Positions 38,401 to 50,746 are shown, counted from the stretch's first letter. The stretch: DNA of 64,000 bases from Effrenium voratum (GCA_963377175.1 CAUJNA010000591.1:1228423-1292422); one strand, 5' to 3'. The notes: a model not told the origin generated them from the sequence alone. A program made the numbers and translations.

Positions 38401-39636
38401 TTTAAATCCCCGGGTCCCCGAATTAAACTATTTAAAATATTTAAGCTGATTTGGGGCCTAAATATTTTAAATATTTTACATATTTTAAATCACCGGGCCC
38501 CGATTTAAAATATTTAAGATATTTAAACTGATTTGGGGCCTAACTATTTTAAATATTGTAAATAATTTAAATCCCCGGGACCCGATTTAAAATATTTAAA
38601 ATATTTAACATATTTAAAATATTTAAAATTTTAAATCGGGCTCAGATCCTGGATTCCCGGGATTTAAAATATTGAACATATTTAATCTGATTTGAGGCCT
38701 AAATATGTTAAATATTTTAAATATTTTAAATCCCCGGGCCCCGATTTAAAATATTTAAAATATTTAAAATAATTAAAATATTTAAAATTTTAAATCGGGC
38801 TCAGATCCTGGGTTCCCGGGATTTGAAATATCTAAAATATTTAAGCTGATTTGGGGCCTAAATATTCTAAATAATTTAAATATTTTAAATCCCCGGGCCC
38901 CCGATTTAAAATATTTAAAATATTTAAGCTGATTTGGGGCCTAAATATTTTAAATATTTTACATATTTTAAATCCCGGGTCCTGATTTCTGGAGCTGGGG
39001 CCGATTTAAAATGTTAAATAATTTAAATATGTTAAATATGTTTAATCCCCGGGCCCCGATGTAAATAATTTAAAATATTTAAGCTGATTTGGGGCCTAAC
39101 TATTATAAATATTTTAAATATTTTAAATCCCCGGGCCCCGATTTAAAATATTTAAAATATTAAATCGGGCTCAGATCCTGGGTTCCCGGGATTTAAAAGA
39201 TGTATAATATTTAAACTGATTTGGGGCCCACATATTTCAAATATTTTAAATATTTTAAATCCCCGGGTCCCCGAATTAAACTATTTAAAATATTTAAGCT
39301 GATTTGGGGCCTAAATATTTTAAATATTTTACATATGTTAAATCACCGGGCCCCGATTTAAAATATTTAAGATATTTAAACTGATTTGGGGCCTAACTAT
39401 TTTAAATATTGTAAATAATTTAAATCCCCGGGACCCGATTTAAAATATTTAAAATATTTAACATATTTAAAATATTTAAAATGTTAAATCGGGCTCAGAT
39501 CCTGGATTCCCGGGATTTAAAATATTGAACATATTTAATCTGATTTGAGGCCTAAATATGTTAAATATTTTAAATATTTTAAATCCCCGGGTCCCCGATT
39601 TAAAATATTTAAAATATTTAACCTGATTTGGAAGAC
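35475..39636. repeat. Satellite block 1: TTTAAATATTTTAAAT / CCCGGG hairpin array
   Basis: About 4.2 kb of tandem, variable units. Each unit has AT arms (TTTAAATATTTTAAAT and AAATATTTAAAATATTT) around GC cores of four kinds: CCCCGGGCCCCG, GGTCCTGATTTCTGGAGCTGG, GCTGATTTGGGGCC and GGGCTCAGATCCTGGGTTC. ATTTTAAATC … GATTTAAAAT forms a 10-base stem over CCCGGGCCCC. A segment of about 655 bases is repeated almost exactly at an offset of 853 (38085-38740 and 38938-39593). No gene-like frame longer than noise. Confidence 0.95.
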
Positions 39637-40600
39637 AATTAGAAAACTCGAGGGCCTTGTTTTTTTTGTTCCATTTATTTTTGAAAAATATGAAAAATAG
39701 GAAAATAGAAGAACTAGAAAAACAATTGGGGCCCAGGATTGCGGGAAGTGGGCCCGGAACTACAGGAAATATAAAAAACAAATAAAAAAAAGTCCCTCGA
39801 ATTTATATTTTGTCTATTTGCTAATTTTACTAATTAATTAGAAGAAAATAGAAAAAAAAAGAAAGGCCCTCGAATTTTCTACTTGTTCTAAGTTTCAAAA
39901 TTAGTTAGAAAAAATAGAACAAATAGAAAAGCAAAAAGGGTCCAGGATTTCGGGAAGTGGGCCCGGGACTACAGGAATTAGAAAAATTAGAACAAATGCC
40001 CTGGAATTTTCTATTTTTTAGAAAAATCATAAAAAGAAATGGACAACAAAGCCCTCGTTTTTTTTCCTAATTAATTAGAAACAATTAGAAAAATAGAAAC
40101 AAGGCCCTCGAATTTTCAAGTTTTTCTAATTTTCCTATTTAATTAGAACAATAAGACACAATTACAGAAAATCTAGAAAAACAATAGGGGCCCAGGATTC
40201 CGGGAAGTGGGCCCGGGACTACAGGAATTAGAAAAAAGGCCCTCGAATTGTCTTATTTCTCTTATTTTCCTAGTTAATTAAAAAATAGAAAAGTTAGAAA
40301 AACAAAGGGGGCCCAGGATTCCGAAAAGTGGGCCCGGGATTACATATATTTGTTATTTTCCAAAAAATGGAAAAACAATGGCCTCGATGTTTCCCAATTA
40401 ATTAGAAGAAATAAAAATAGAAGAACAAGGCCCTCGAATTTTCTAATTTTCCTAATTAATTAAAAAATGAGACAAATGAGAAATATTAGAACAACAATAG
40501 GGGCACAGGATTCCGGGAAGTGGGCCCGGGACTACAGGAAATAGAAAACTTAACCTACAGCAACAAAAAATGGAACCCCTGCCCCTCAGGGATGAACTAG
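39637..40600. repeat. Satellite block 2: AATTAGAAAAATAG with GGGCCCAGGATTCCGGGAAG cores
   Basis: Arms of AATTAATTAGAA and AAAATAGAAAA alternate with CAAGGCCCTCGAATTTTC and with a core of about 40 bases (GGGGCCCAGGATTCCGGGAA, GTGGGCCCGGGACTACAGG) that recurs about five times. It keeps the design of block 1 (AT arms, GC core with GGGCCC/CCCGGG) but has unrelated arm sequence and bridges blocks 1 and 3. Confidence 0.9.
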
Positions 40601-43600
40601 AATAGTGAGAACAGTTCTGATAAGTCGAATTTTAGCAAAATTAACATTGAACTTCCCAAAAGGCACCCATCCCTTGTGAGGTACGTAGCGGAATTAGAAC
40701 AATGAGAAGAAGTGGAGCAATTAGGACAAAGAGGAATCTGAAATTCCTCAACAGGCACCCGCTCTTTCGGAATAAGTAGAGAAAGTCGAATAGTAGAGAA
40801 AGTCGAATAGGAATGATCCGTTGGGGAAATGATTATAACAAATTGAATTAGAACAAAGATGAATCTGGAATTCTCCGAAAAGCACCCGAATCATTGCAAT
40901 TTGAAGAACTGGCAGAATTGTGATAAGTTAGAATTATTTGCAAGATGAATTTTGAACTCCTGAAAAGGCACCCGCCCCTTTGGGAATAATCAGAATGTTT
41001 AGAGAGTTAGAATAATTGGCACACACATGAATCAGGAGTTCGCCCCAAAGGCACCCGTCCCTCTGGGAATGGATAGAACAATGAAATTATTCAGGATAGT
41101 TGGAGCAAACCTTAATCTGGAATTCCCAAAGGCACCTGTCCCGCGGGGAACAAATTTACTATTTAGAACAGTTAGCAAAACATAGCCCTGTTTGTTCTTT
41201 TATTATCATAGTTATTCGATTCAATGGTCAAAAGTAGCTAATTATGAATCTATGATTCGGGAATTCCCCACAGGCACCTGACCCTTTCGGAATACATGAG
41301 TAGAATAATTTGAAACATGGATCTGGAGTTCCCCAAAGGGCATCCTTCCCGTGAGGAATAACTAGAACAGCTTGAACAATTACAGGAACTTGCACAACAC
41401 ATGATGTGGATTTCCTGAGAAGGCACGCGTCGCTGTGGGAACAATTGGAAAAATCCGAATGGCTGGAAAAAAAGGCGTTATTTGGTCTATTTTGTTAATG
41501 TGTCTAATTTGTCAGAATGAGTTTAATGGCTTGAATAGTTAGACGCAATGTTTGCGTACGTCCCCCAAAGGCACCTGCCCCCGTGGCACAAACAAGAAAC
41601 AACAAATAGGGCTACGTGTCTTCGTCTTATTCTATTTATTCTAACTAATTAGAACCACTCCAATACTCACAATGATTTAAACACATCTGCCATTTCCCAA
41701 AGGGCCCCTTCCCCATTCGGGAAAAATAGACTAACACGAATGATTTTACACTGGCCTATGGCAAACATGAATCTTGAATTCCCTAAAAAGGCACCCCGCC
41801 CCTTTGGGACTAACTAGTGCAATTGGACAAATCAAAGAAGTAGATTCATTAGAACAGACACTGAATCTGGATTCCCCAAAGGGCGCCCGTCCCTTTGGAA
41901 TACTTAGCATGATAATATAAAGAATCATTGGACGAGTTAAAACAGATGCATCTGGAATTCCCCAAAAGGCACCTACCTGTCTCTTGCAGAAAGACGAGTA
42001 ATAGGGAACAATGCTCTAATTATACTACTAATCCAAATTCTTAGACTAAGTAGATCAACTAGCAACAATGAATTTGGATTTTCCCAAAAGGCACGCGTCC
42101 CTTTATGAGGAACACTCATTTAATAAATCGAAGATAAAACACGCATTGTAATTAGACAGTAAGTCAGGATTTCCCCAGAAGGCACCCGCCCCTTTAAACA
42201 TAAACAAATGTTAGGATAATCATGAGAAGTAGAATAATTAGCACAAACTGAGTCTGGACTTCCCCACAAGGCTCCCGGCCCATTGAAAATAAGTAGAACA
42301 GTTAGACTTGTGAATGCTTAGACTAGGTAGAACAAACATTAATATTGAATTCCCCAAAGGTACCCCTCCATTTGGAAAGCAAATAAGATAATGACAATAG
42401 TTTAAATCGAAGAATTACGCTGGATTAAATTGACGAATTATTGTAATTAGACAGTGAGCCTGGATGTTCAGAAGGCACCCGCCCCGTTGGAAATAAATGT
42501 TGGAAGAATCATGAGAAGTAGACTAATTAGCACAAACTGAATCTGGACTGTCGCAGAAGGCTCCCGGCCGATTGAAAATAAGTAGAACGGTTGGAGTTGT
42601 GAACGCTTAGACTAGTTAGAACAAGCAAGAATATTGAATTCTCCAAAAGGTACCTCTCCATTTGGGACGCACATAAGATAATGATAGTACTTATAAGAAG
42701 TAGAAGAATTAGAACAAGCATAGATCTGGAATTGGCCAAACGGCTCCTGTCCCCTGGTGAAATTGAACCTGAAAATTCCCAAGCACACCGGGAATAATGG
42801 GAATAATGGGAGGAATTAGAGACTTAGAAGACATGGATTTGGAATTCCCAACTGTCACCCTCTCAACTCACCAAAAGAAGGCTGCTCAGCTGGATTTTTT
42901 TCAAATGATTGGAACAGTGTGGGAAACTATGGAACTCACCAAAAGGCCCCATCTCTTTTGATAAAAGTATCATACCTAGAGCAAAAACGAGTCTGGAATT
43001 CTGTAAAAGGCACCCCCGCCCCCTAGGGACTAACTAGAAGAATGGGAGCAGTTACGATAAGTAGAAAGAAAGCATAAAATCATATTGAATTGTCCAAAAG
43101 GCACCCGTCCCTTTGTGAGTACTTAGCAGAATTAGAACAACCAGAAGAAGTAGACAAATCAGGGCAAAAAGGAATCTGAAAATCCTCAACAGGCGCCCGC
43201 CCCTTTCGGAATAAGCAGAGAACGTCGAATAGCAATGATTCCTTGCGAAAAATGATTAGAACAGATCAAATTAGAACAAAGGTGAATCTGGAATTCTCCG
43301 AAAAGCACCCGAATCATTGCAATTGGAAGAACTGGAAGAATTGTGATAAGTTAGAATTATTTGCAAGATGAATTTTGAACTCCTGAAAAGGCACCCGCCC
43401 CTTTTGGAATAATCAGAATATTTAGAGAGTTAGAATAATTGGCACACACATGAATCAGGAGTTCGCCCAAAAGGCACCCGTCCCTTGGGCAATGGATAGA
43501 ATATGAAACTACTCAGGATAGTTAGACAGGCACCTGTCCAGTTGGGAACAAGTAGAATATTTTGAACAATTAGCAAAACATATATTCTCTTATCGTCCTG

Positions 43601-46600
43601 GATATTCGGATCAATGGGAAAAGTAGTTAATTAGAAGTCAATGAATCGGGAATTCCGCCCAACAGGGCACCTGTCCCTTTCGGAATACATGAGTAGAACA
43701 ATTTGAAACATGAATCTGGGGTTCCCCAAAGGGCATCCTTCCCCTGAGGAATAATTAGAACAGCTTAAATAATTACAGGAACTTGCAAATAAAGTGATGT
43801 TGATTTCCTGAGAAGGCACGCGCCCCTGTTTGAACAGTTAGAATAAGCCGAGTGGCTAGAAAAACAAAGGGCGTTATCTGGTCTGTGTTGTTTGATATTC
43901 TGATTCGGTAGACTCATTTTAATAACGAGAACAGATACACACGATCTACGCGTACTTCCCCCAAAGGCACCCACCCCTGTGGGAACAACAAGTGAAATGT
44001 TTGGAATAATGAGAGTCACAAGGCGATTGTTTAACTGATTCAAGCTTGAAGAAGTGGAACAATTAGGACAAAGAGGAATCTGAATTCCTCAACAGGCACC
44101 CGCTCTTTCGGAATAAGTAGAGAAAGTCGAATAGTAGAGAAAGTCGAATAGGAATGATCCGTTGGGGAAATGATTATAACAAATTAAATTAGAACAAAGA
44201 TGAATCTGGAATTCTCCGAAAAGCACCCGAATCATTGCAATTTGAAGAACTGGCAGAATTGTGATAAGTTAGAATTATTTGCAAGATGAATTTTGAACTC
44301 CTGAAAAGGCACCCGCCCCTTTGGGAATAATCAGAATATTTAGAGAGTTAGAATAATTGGCACACACATGAATCAGGAGTTCGCCCCAAAGGCACCCGTC
44401 CCTCTGGGAATGGATAGAACAATGAAATTATTCAGGATAGTTGGAGCAAACCTTAATCTGGAATTCCCAAAGGCACCTGTCCCGCGGGGAACAAATTTAC
44501 TATTTAGAACAGTTAGCAAAACATAGCCCTGTTTGTTCTTTCATTATCATAGTTATTCGATTCAATGGTCAAAGGTAGCTAATTATGAATCTATGATTCG
44601 GGAATTCCCCACAGGCACCTGACCCTTTCGGAATACATCAGTAGAATAATTTGAAACATGGATCTGGAGTTCCCCAAAGGGCATCCTTCCCGTGAGGAAT
44701 AACTAGAACAGCTTGAACAATTACAGGAACTTGCGCAACACATGATGTGGATTTCCTGAGAAGGCACGCGTCGCTGTGGGAACAATTGGAAAAGTCCGAA
44801 TGGCTGGAGAAAAAACAGGCGTTATTTGGTCTATTTTGTTAATGTGTCTAATTTGTCAGAATGAGTTTAATGGCTTGAATAGTTAGACGCAATGTTTGCG
44901 TACTTCCCCCAAAGGCACCTGCCCCCGTGGCACAAACAAGAAACAACAAATAGGGCTACGTGTCTTCGTCTTATTCTATTTATTCTAACTAATTAGAACC
45001 ACTCCAATACTCACAATGATTTAAACACATCTGCCATTTCCCAAAGGGCCCCTTCCCCATTCGGGAAAAATAGACTAACACGAATGATTTTACACTGGCC
45101 TATGGCAAACATGAATCTTGAATTCCCAAAAAAGGCACCCCGCCCCTTTGAGACTAACTAGTGCAATTGGACAAATCAAAGAAGTAGAATGATTAGAACA
45201 GACACTGAATCTGGATTCCCCAAAGGGTGCCCGTCCTTTTGGAATACTTAGAATGATGATATTACAAAGAATCATTGGACGAGTTAAAACAGATGCATCT
45301 GGAATTCCCCAAAAGGCACCTACCTGTCTCTTGCAGAAAGACGAGTAATAGGGAACAATGTTCTACTTATACTACTTATCCAAATTCTTAGACTAAGTAG
45401 ATCAACTAGCAACAATGAATTTGGATTTTCCCAAAAGGCACGCGTCCCTTTATGAGGAACACTCATTTAATAAATCGAAGATAAAACACGCATTGTAATT
45501 AGACAGTAAGTCAGGATTTCCCCAGAAGGCACCCGCCCCTTTAAACATAAACAAATGTTAGGATAATCATGAGAAGTAGAATAATTAGCACAAACTGAGT
45601 CTGGACTTCCCCACAAGGCTCCCGGCCCTTTGAAAATAAGTAGAACAGTTAGAGTTGTGAATGCTTAGACTAGTTAGGACAAACATGAACATTGAATTCC
45701 CCAAGGGGTACCCCTCCATTTGGAAAGCAAATAAGACAATGACAATAGTTTAAATCGAAGAATTACGCTGGATTAAATTGAAGAATTATTGTAATTAGAC
45801 AGTGAGCCTGGATGTTCAGAAGGCACCCGCCCCGTTGGAAATAAATGTTGGAAGAATCATGAGAAGTAGAATAATTAGCACAAACTGAATCTGGACTTCC
45901 CCACAAGGCTCCCGGCCCATTGAAAATAAGTAGAACAGTTAGACTTGTGAATGCTTAGACTAGTTAGAACAAACATTAATATTGAATTCCCCAAAGGTAC
46001 CCCTCCATTTGGAAAGCAAATAAGATAATGACAATAGTTTAAATCGAAGAATTACGCTGGATTAAATTGAAGAATTATTGTAATTAGACAGTGAGCCTGG
46101 ATGTTCAGAAGGCACCCGCCCCGTTGGAAACAAATGTTGGAAGAATCATGAGAAGTAGACTAATTAGCACAAACTCCCGGCCGAGGAAAATAAGTAGAAG
46201 AGTTGGAGTTGTGAACGCTTAGACTAGTTGGCACAAACATGAATATTGAATTCTCTAAAAGGTACCCCTCCATTTGGGACGCACATAAAATAATGATAGT
46301 ACTTATAAGAAGTAGAAGAATTAGAACAAGCTTAGATCTGGAATTGGCCAAACGGCTCCTGTTTGCTGGTGAAATTGAACCTGAAAATTCCCAAGCACGC
46401 CGGGAATGATGGGAATAATGGGAGGAATTAGAGACTTAGAAGGCATGGATTTGGAATTCCCAACTGTCACCCTCTCTACTCACCAAAAGAAGGCTGCTCA
46501 GCTGGATTTTTTTCAAATGATTGGAACAGTGTGGGAAAACTATGGAATTCACCAAAAGGCCCCATCTCTTTTGATAAAAGTATCATACCTAGAGCAAACA

Positions 46601-48330
46601 CGAGTCTGAAACTCTGTAAAAGGCACCCCCACCCCCTAGAGATTACAATTAGAAGAACTAGAAGAATTGTGTTAAATAAAGTAATTTGCAAGATGAATCT
46701 TGAATTCCTCAAAAGGCACCGGAATAATCAGAATAATTAGAGAGTTAGAATAATTGGCACAAACACTAATCTGGAATTCGCCCAAAAGGCACCCGTCCCT
46801 TGGGCAATGGATAGAATATGAAACTACTCAGGATAGCTGGAGCAAACATGAGTCTGGAATTCCCAAACAGGCACCTGTCCAGTTGGGAACAAGTAGAATA
46901 TTTTGAACAGTTAGCAAAACATATATTCTCTTATCGTCCTGGATATTCGGATCAATGGGAACAGTAGTTAAGTAGAAGTCAATGAATCGGGAATTCCGCC
47001 CAACAGGGCACCTGTCCCTTTCGGAATACATGAGTAGAACAATTTGAAACATGGATCTGAGGTTTCCCAAAGGGCATCCTTCCCGTGAGGAATAACTAGA
47101 ACAGCTTGAACAATTACAGGAACTTGCAAATAAAGTGATGTTGATTTCCTGAGAAGGCACGCGCCCCTGTTTGAACAGTTAGAATAAGCCGAGTGGCTAG
47201 AAAAACAAAGGGCGTTATCTGGTCTGTGTTGTTTAATCTTCTAATTCGGTAGACTCATTTTAATAACTAGAACAGACACACACGATTTACGCGTACAAAT
47301 ACGGCTACGCGTCTTCGTCTTATTCTATTTATTTCACCACTCCAAGACTTGAAATGATCTAAACACATCTGCCATTTCCCCAAGGGCCCCTCGGGAAAAA
47401 ATAGAGTAACGAGAATGGTTCTGACACTTGCGTATTGCAAACATGAATCTTGAATTCCACAATAATTGGTGTAATTGGACAAATCAACCGTAGAATGATT
47501 AGAACAGACACTGAATCTGGATTTCCCCAAAGGGTGCCCGTGCCTTTGGAATACTTAGAATGATAATATCAAGAATCATTAGACGAATTAAATCAATTGC
47601 ATCTGGAATTCCCCAAAAGGCACCTGTCCCTTTCAGAAACATGAGTAATAGGGAACTGTGTTCTAATTATACTACTTATCCAAGTTCCTAGCATAAGTAG
47701 ATCAACTAGCAACAATGAATTGGTTAGTTTCTCAAAAGGCACGCGTCCCTTTGGGAATAACTAGCATAACCCGACTAATCAGAAGAGTATAGCCAGGAAA
47801 TCCACGAAAGCACCCAACCCATTTTGAATAAATCGAAGAATTAGGCTAGTTAGACCATCATTGTAATTAGACAGTGAGTCTGGATTTCCCCAGAAAGCAC
47901 CCGTCCCTTTGGGAACACATGTTAGGATAAATAATGATTAGCTCAAAGTGAATCTGGACATTCCCAACAAGGCGCCCGGCCACTGAAAAACATAATGTTA
48001 GAATTGTGAGAATGCTTAGAATGATTAGAACAAGCATGAGTGTTGCATTTCCCGAAAGGAAGCCCTCGCTTTGGAAATAAAATAAGATAAGATAGTAGGT
48101 TTAGAAGCAGAATAGTTAGAGCAAGCATGGATCTGAAATTCGCCAAAAGGGCTCCAGTCCCTTGCGGGAACAAAACAATTAGAATAGCTGCACAAAAATG
48201 GAAATTGCGTTGAAGATCCAAAGCACGCCCGTCCATTCGGGAATATTTGGAAGAATTAGACACTTAGAAGAATTGGATTTGGCATTCCTCAACAGTCACC
48301 TGCCCCTGTAAAAGTATATGGAGTGATTCG
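40601..48330. repeat. Satellite block 3: 80-90-base hairpin units in a 3.34-kb higher-order repeat
   Basis: About 7.7 kb of units, each with a GAATCTGGAATTCCCCAAAA…GGCACCCGTCCCTTTGGGAATA core and a TAGAACAATTAGAA-type spacer. ATTCCCCAAAAGG and CCTTTGGGAAT pair around CACCCGTC. Two long copies follow each other, 40709-44050 and 44051 to about 47290 (offset 3342), the second with an inserted duplication of about 290 bases near 45540-46120 and a deletion near 46640. A third, diverged part-copy runs to 48330. Confidence 0.95.
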
Positions 48331-48399
48331 AATAATGAAAACAACAAGGGGCGTGCGGGTCATGTGAGCCACGCGCGCGCGCCACATTATACATGGTCT

Positions 48400-48432
48400 A
48401 CCCTTCCACGGGGGGGGGGGGGGGGGAGGGGG
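48400..48432. repeat. Poly-G tract at right border of satellite block 3
   Basis: About 23 G with one A, following an ACGCGCGCGCGCC stretch; marks the switch back to ordinary sequence. Confidence 0.85.
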
Positions 48433-48892
48433 ATAGCCCCGGTGTACTTCAAGTAAGAAATCGCCTGTCCAATTCAGGAAAACCAGACCTGCTGAAAACC
48501 GAGGGATAATACAGGGATCCTTACATTATACACCTGAACATTGCCTTGTAAATGGTGGTGTCCCTTTATTTGGGTGGAAAAAGCCATGTTTCAAATGGTT
48601 GCAAAATGTTTCTTTTAAGGAGCCCTGTTATATGAATCAGGCATTGAGACTACGAGGCTCAGCCTCCGCAAACAGTGCAGCTGGGAGAACCTCAGGACCC
48701 CTCTACCAACCTCCAAGTACCTCGGCGTTGAGCTCGCATGATCCATCCTCATGCACGATATTTTCCTTTGGCGCGTGCTTGCCGGGAACAGTGGCCGACT
48801 ACCGTCCTGCTCAACTCTTGGTCCACTAGAGTGATATCCTCAAGTTGACCTCTCAACGGCAGTGACAAAGGCAATCCACCGCCAACAGAAAA

Positions 48893-49085
48893 TAAGCTCA
48901 GGTGATATCCTCAACAGCACGCGGTGCTCTTTTTAGTGCTCGCGCCGTCGCAGAACCTCGTGGAACCCTCGTGGAACCCTCGTGGAACCCTCGCGGAACC
49001 CTCGTGGAACCCTGGTAGAACCCTCGTGGAACCCTGATGGAACCCTGAACCCTCGTGGAACCTTACCTCAGGGCCGCCCCGCAAC
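48893..49085. repeat. Dispersed repeat with GTGGAACCCTC minisatellite (copy 2)
   Basis: Same flanks as 3205-3375 (AAGCTCAGGTGATATCC, GCACGCGGTGCTC at left; ACCTTACCTCAGGGCCGCCC at right) but with about nine instead of about four 12-base units. Confidence 0.88.
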
Positions 49086-49527
49086 CTGAGACCGCAAAGC
49101 TTTCAGCTGTTGGGGAAATATGTTCAAGCCCTCAAACTGTTCAGTTTAAGGGGCCGGGATTTATCCAGAGGCCGCTCTGCCGAAACGAAGGAGCCCTGAA
49201 TGCATCCAAGATCCGCGTGCAGCAAGAATGAAGTTCCTGCTCTCAAGGGCGGTGCATATGAGCCATGGAACCAAAATTCCCCAAGACTGCGTGCTTTCGT
49301 CATAGCAATCCCATAGGAACCTGTACGGCTCTCTGAATTCCATCAAATTCTGGGGTCCATGACTGGTACATCTGGCCATGGAAGGGCAAGCCGGTCGTTG
49401 TTCTCTTGCTTACTTCCGCAAGTAAAAGGTTGGCGAACCCACGAATCATTTGGAGGGCTTTCGCATTCCCAACCCCCAACACCCACTCCCTCCCCCCAAA
49501 CAAAAACAAACCAACCCCGCGGTCCGC

Positions 49528-49595
49528 ATGATTCTTGGACGCCGGGGAAGATCTCTTGCCGGAGTCGGTCACACAGATCGGCGACTTCAGGCTGC
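49528..49595 (-). CDS. Candidate exon, gene unknown
   Basis: Reads QPEVADLCDRLRQEIFPGVQ then ES after one base. Acceptor GCGCTCAG|GCAG and donor TCAT|GCGGAC (GC type) are plausible. Protein-like composition with good third-position bias. It may belong to the signal-peptide gene starting at 51212 or be a separate upstream exon. Confidence 0.45.
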
Positions 49596-49790
49596 CTGAG
49601 CGCTCAAGATGCGCCTCTCTGACTAAAAAGAGCCAACTTCTGACCATGTTTTGGGGACAAATGTAGTCACTGGCCAAACCCGCAGAATCTGCAAGTGGCC
49701 AGGTGGTCGAAGTAAAGAAATACGGGCATGACCGAGATCGTGCAGCGTTTACACGAGTTTTCTATCAAAAGTGGAAAAACTGGGAAGCCC

Positions 49791-49863
49791 AGTGCTTCCA
49801 ATTACCACCGTCATAGGTAGCAAGCTAGTACCAGTACCTACTATGCTGGTAATTGGAAGCACT
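49791..49863. mobile_element. 73-base foldback with perfect 17-base terminal inverted repeats
   Basis: AGTGCTTCCAATTACCA (49791-49807) is the exact reverse complement of 49847-49863. A second inner inverted match (CATAGGTAG / CTACTATG) extends the stem. One copy in the window, so whether it is a transposon relic or a structural signal cannot be told. Confidence 0.75.
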
Positions 49864-50269
49864 GAGATTATTAGCAATTCCACTCTTCGGAGAAAAAAAA
49901 AAAAAAGGCGGGCAAAACATGCACGAGATCAATGCGAAAGGGCGCATCAAACAGTGGAGGCGGGAAGGTGGTCCCTAGTGTTTCCACTCTTCGGAGCAAA
50001 CGCGTGCAAAACATGCTCGAGCTCAGTGCAGCGCAGGCTTGCTGCGAAAGGGCGCATCAAACAGTAGAGGCGGGAAGCATGGATTCTCAGCCGTCCTTCA
50101 ACGCTGTGACTCTGACTCGGATTCGTGCTTCAATCCTTTTGGACATTGATTTCGACTTTCGGGAAAAGGTCTACCTTGGAGATTTCCGTGGGGTTGCCGA
50201 TCCCAAAAGACTGCTCGTTTCTGCTCGCCTCCAAAACACAAAACCCGTTGTGCCACCCGTTGTGTCCAG

Positions 50270-50335
50270 GGTGCATTTGCAGGGCGCCTCCTCGAAGTGG
50301 GTGCAGAGGGCAGTGGAAAAGTCGAAGCAAGCCTC
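50270..50335 (-). CDS. Candidate cysteine-rich exon, gene unknown
   Basis: Reads ACFDFSTALCTHFEE, then APCKCTLDTTG, with G/C-rich third positions and five cysteines in 26 residues. The acceptor is GTCATGAG|GCT; a GC donor GAGGAG|GCGCCC may end it early. On the plus strand a frame through the same bases also looks plausible (50090-50339). Same strand and 1 kb downstream of the signal-peptide exon. Confidence 0.4.
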
Positions 50336-50339
50336 ATGA

Positions 50340-50460
50340 CAGCGAGGGTTGGTGGGTTGGAGGTTGGCTGGCTGGTTGATTGGGCGGGCAGTTGGGTTGG
50401 TTGGGCCGGTGGGTGGGTGGGTGGGTGGGTGGGTGCGCGGCTGGGTGGGTTGGCTCTCGT
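50340..50460. repeat. GGTTG/GGTGGGTG low-complexity tract
   Basis: G/T-rich tandem sequence; Pro-Thr-His frames on the minus strand are artefacts. Confidence 0.85.
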
Positions 50461-50672
50461 CTTGCCTGACAAAGGGCTCCAGATCTTGACTCGACATTCC
50501 CAGATTCAGCCCCGTCCATTGAGGAGGTGGTCACCTCTTTGCTAATCAACTGGCCGCCCTTCTCTCAGCTGTCTCTCAGCTGTCTCTGACGGAACCCCTG
50601 AAATCAGTGGAACATTTCCCCCTGCTTCCCTCAAGCAGCTCACCGCCAAAAACAAAATCAACATGTGGCCCT

Positions 50673-50746
50673 CTACGCAGGCGAAGCGGCCATCTTTCGG
50701 CCGGTGGCCGTGTCCTTGCAAGTGAGCGGGTCGATGGTGCCAGTGC
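50673..50746 (-). CDS. Candidate terminal exon with TAG stop, gene unknown
   Basis: Reads TGTIDPLTCKDTATGRKM then AASPA and stop, strongly G/C-ended codons. The acceptor is GAGAGCAG|GCAC, two bases completing a codon. It could end the small secreted-type protein that begins at 51212 if that exon uses the donor GACGAGA|GCTGGC. Confidence 0.4.

Noticed and set aside
39476..48263. Short minus-strand open frames (60-110 codons) within satellite blocks 2 and 3
   Set aside because: They recur with the repeat unit (for example identical frames at 41250 and 44591), lack codon bias and have no plausible start context.
35475..48330. CRISPR-like array
   Set aside because: Repeats are not separated by unique spacers of fixed size, the repeat itself varies, no cas genes exist, and the context is eukaryotic.
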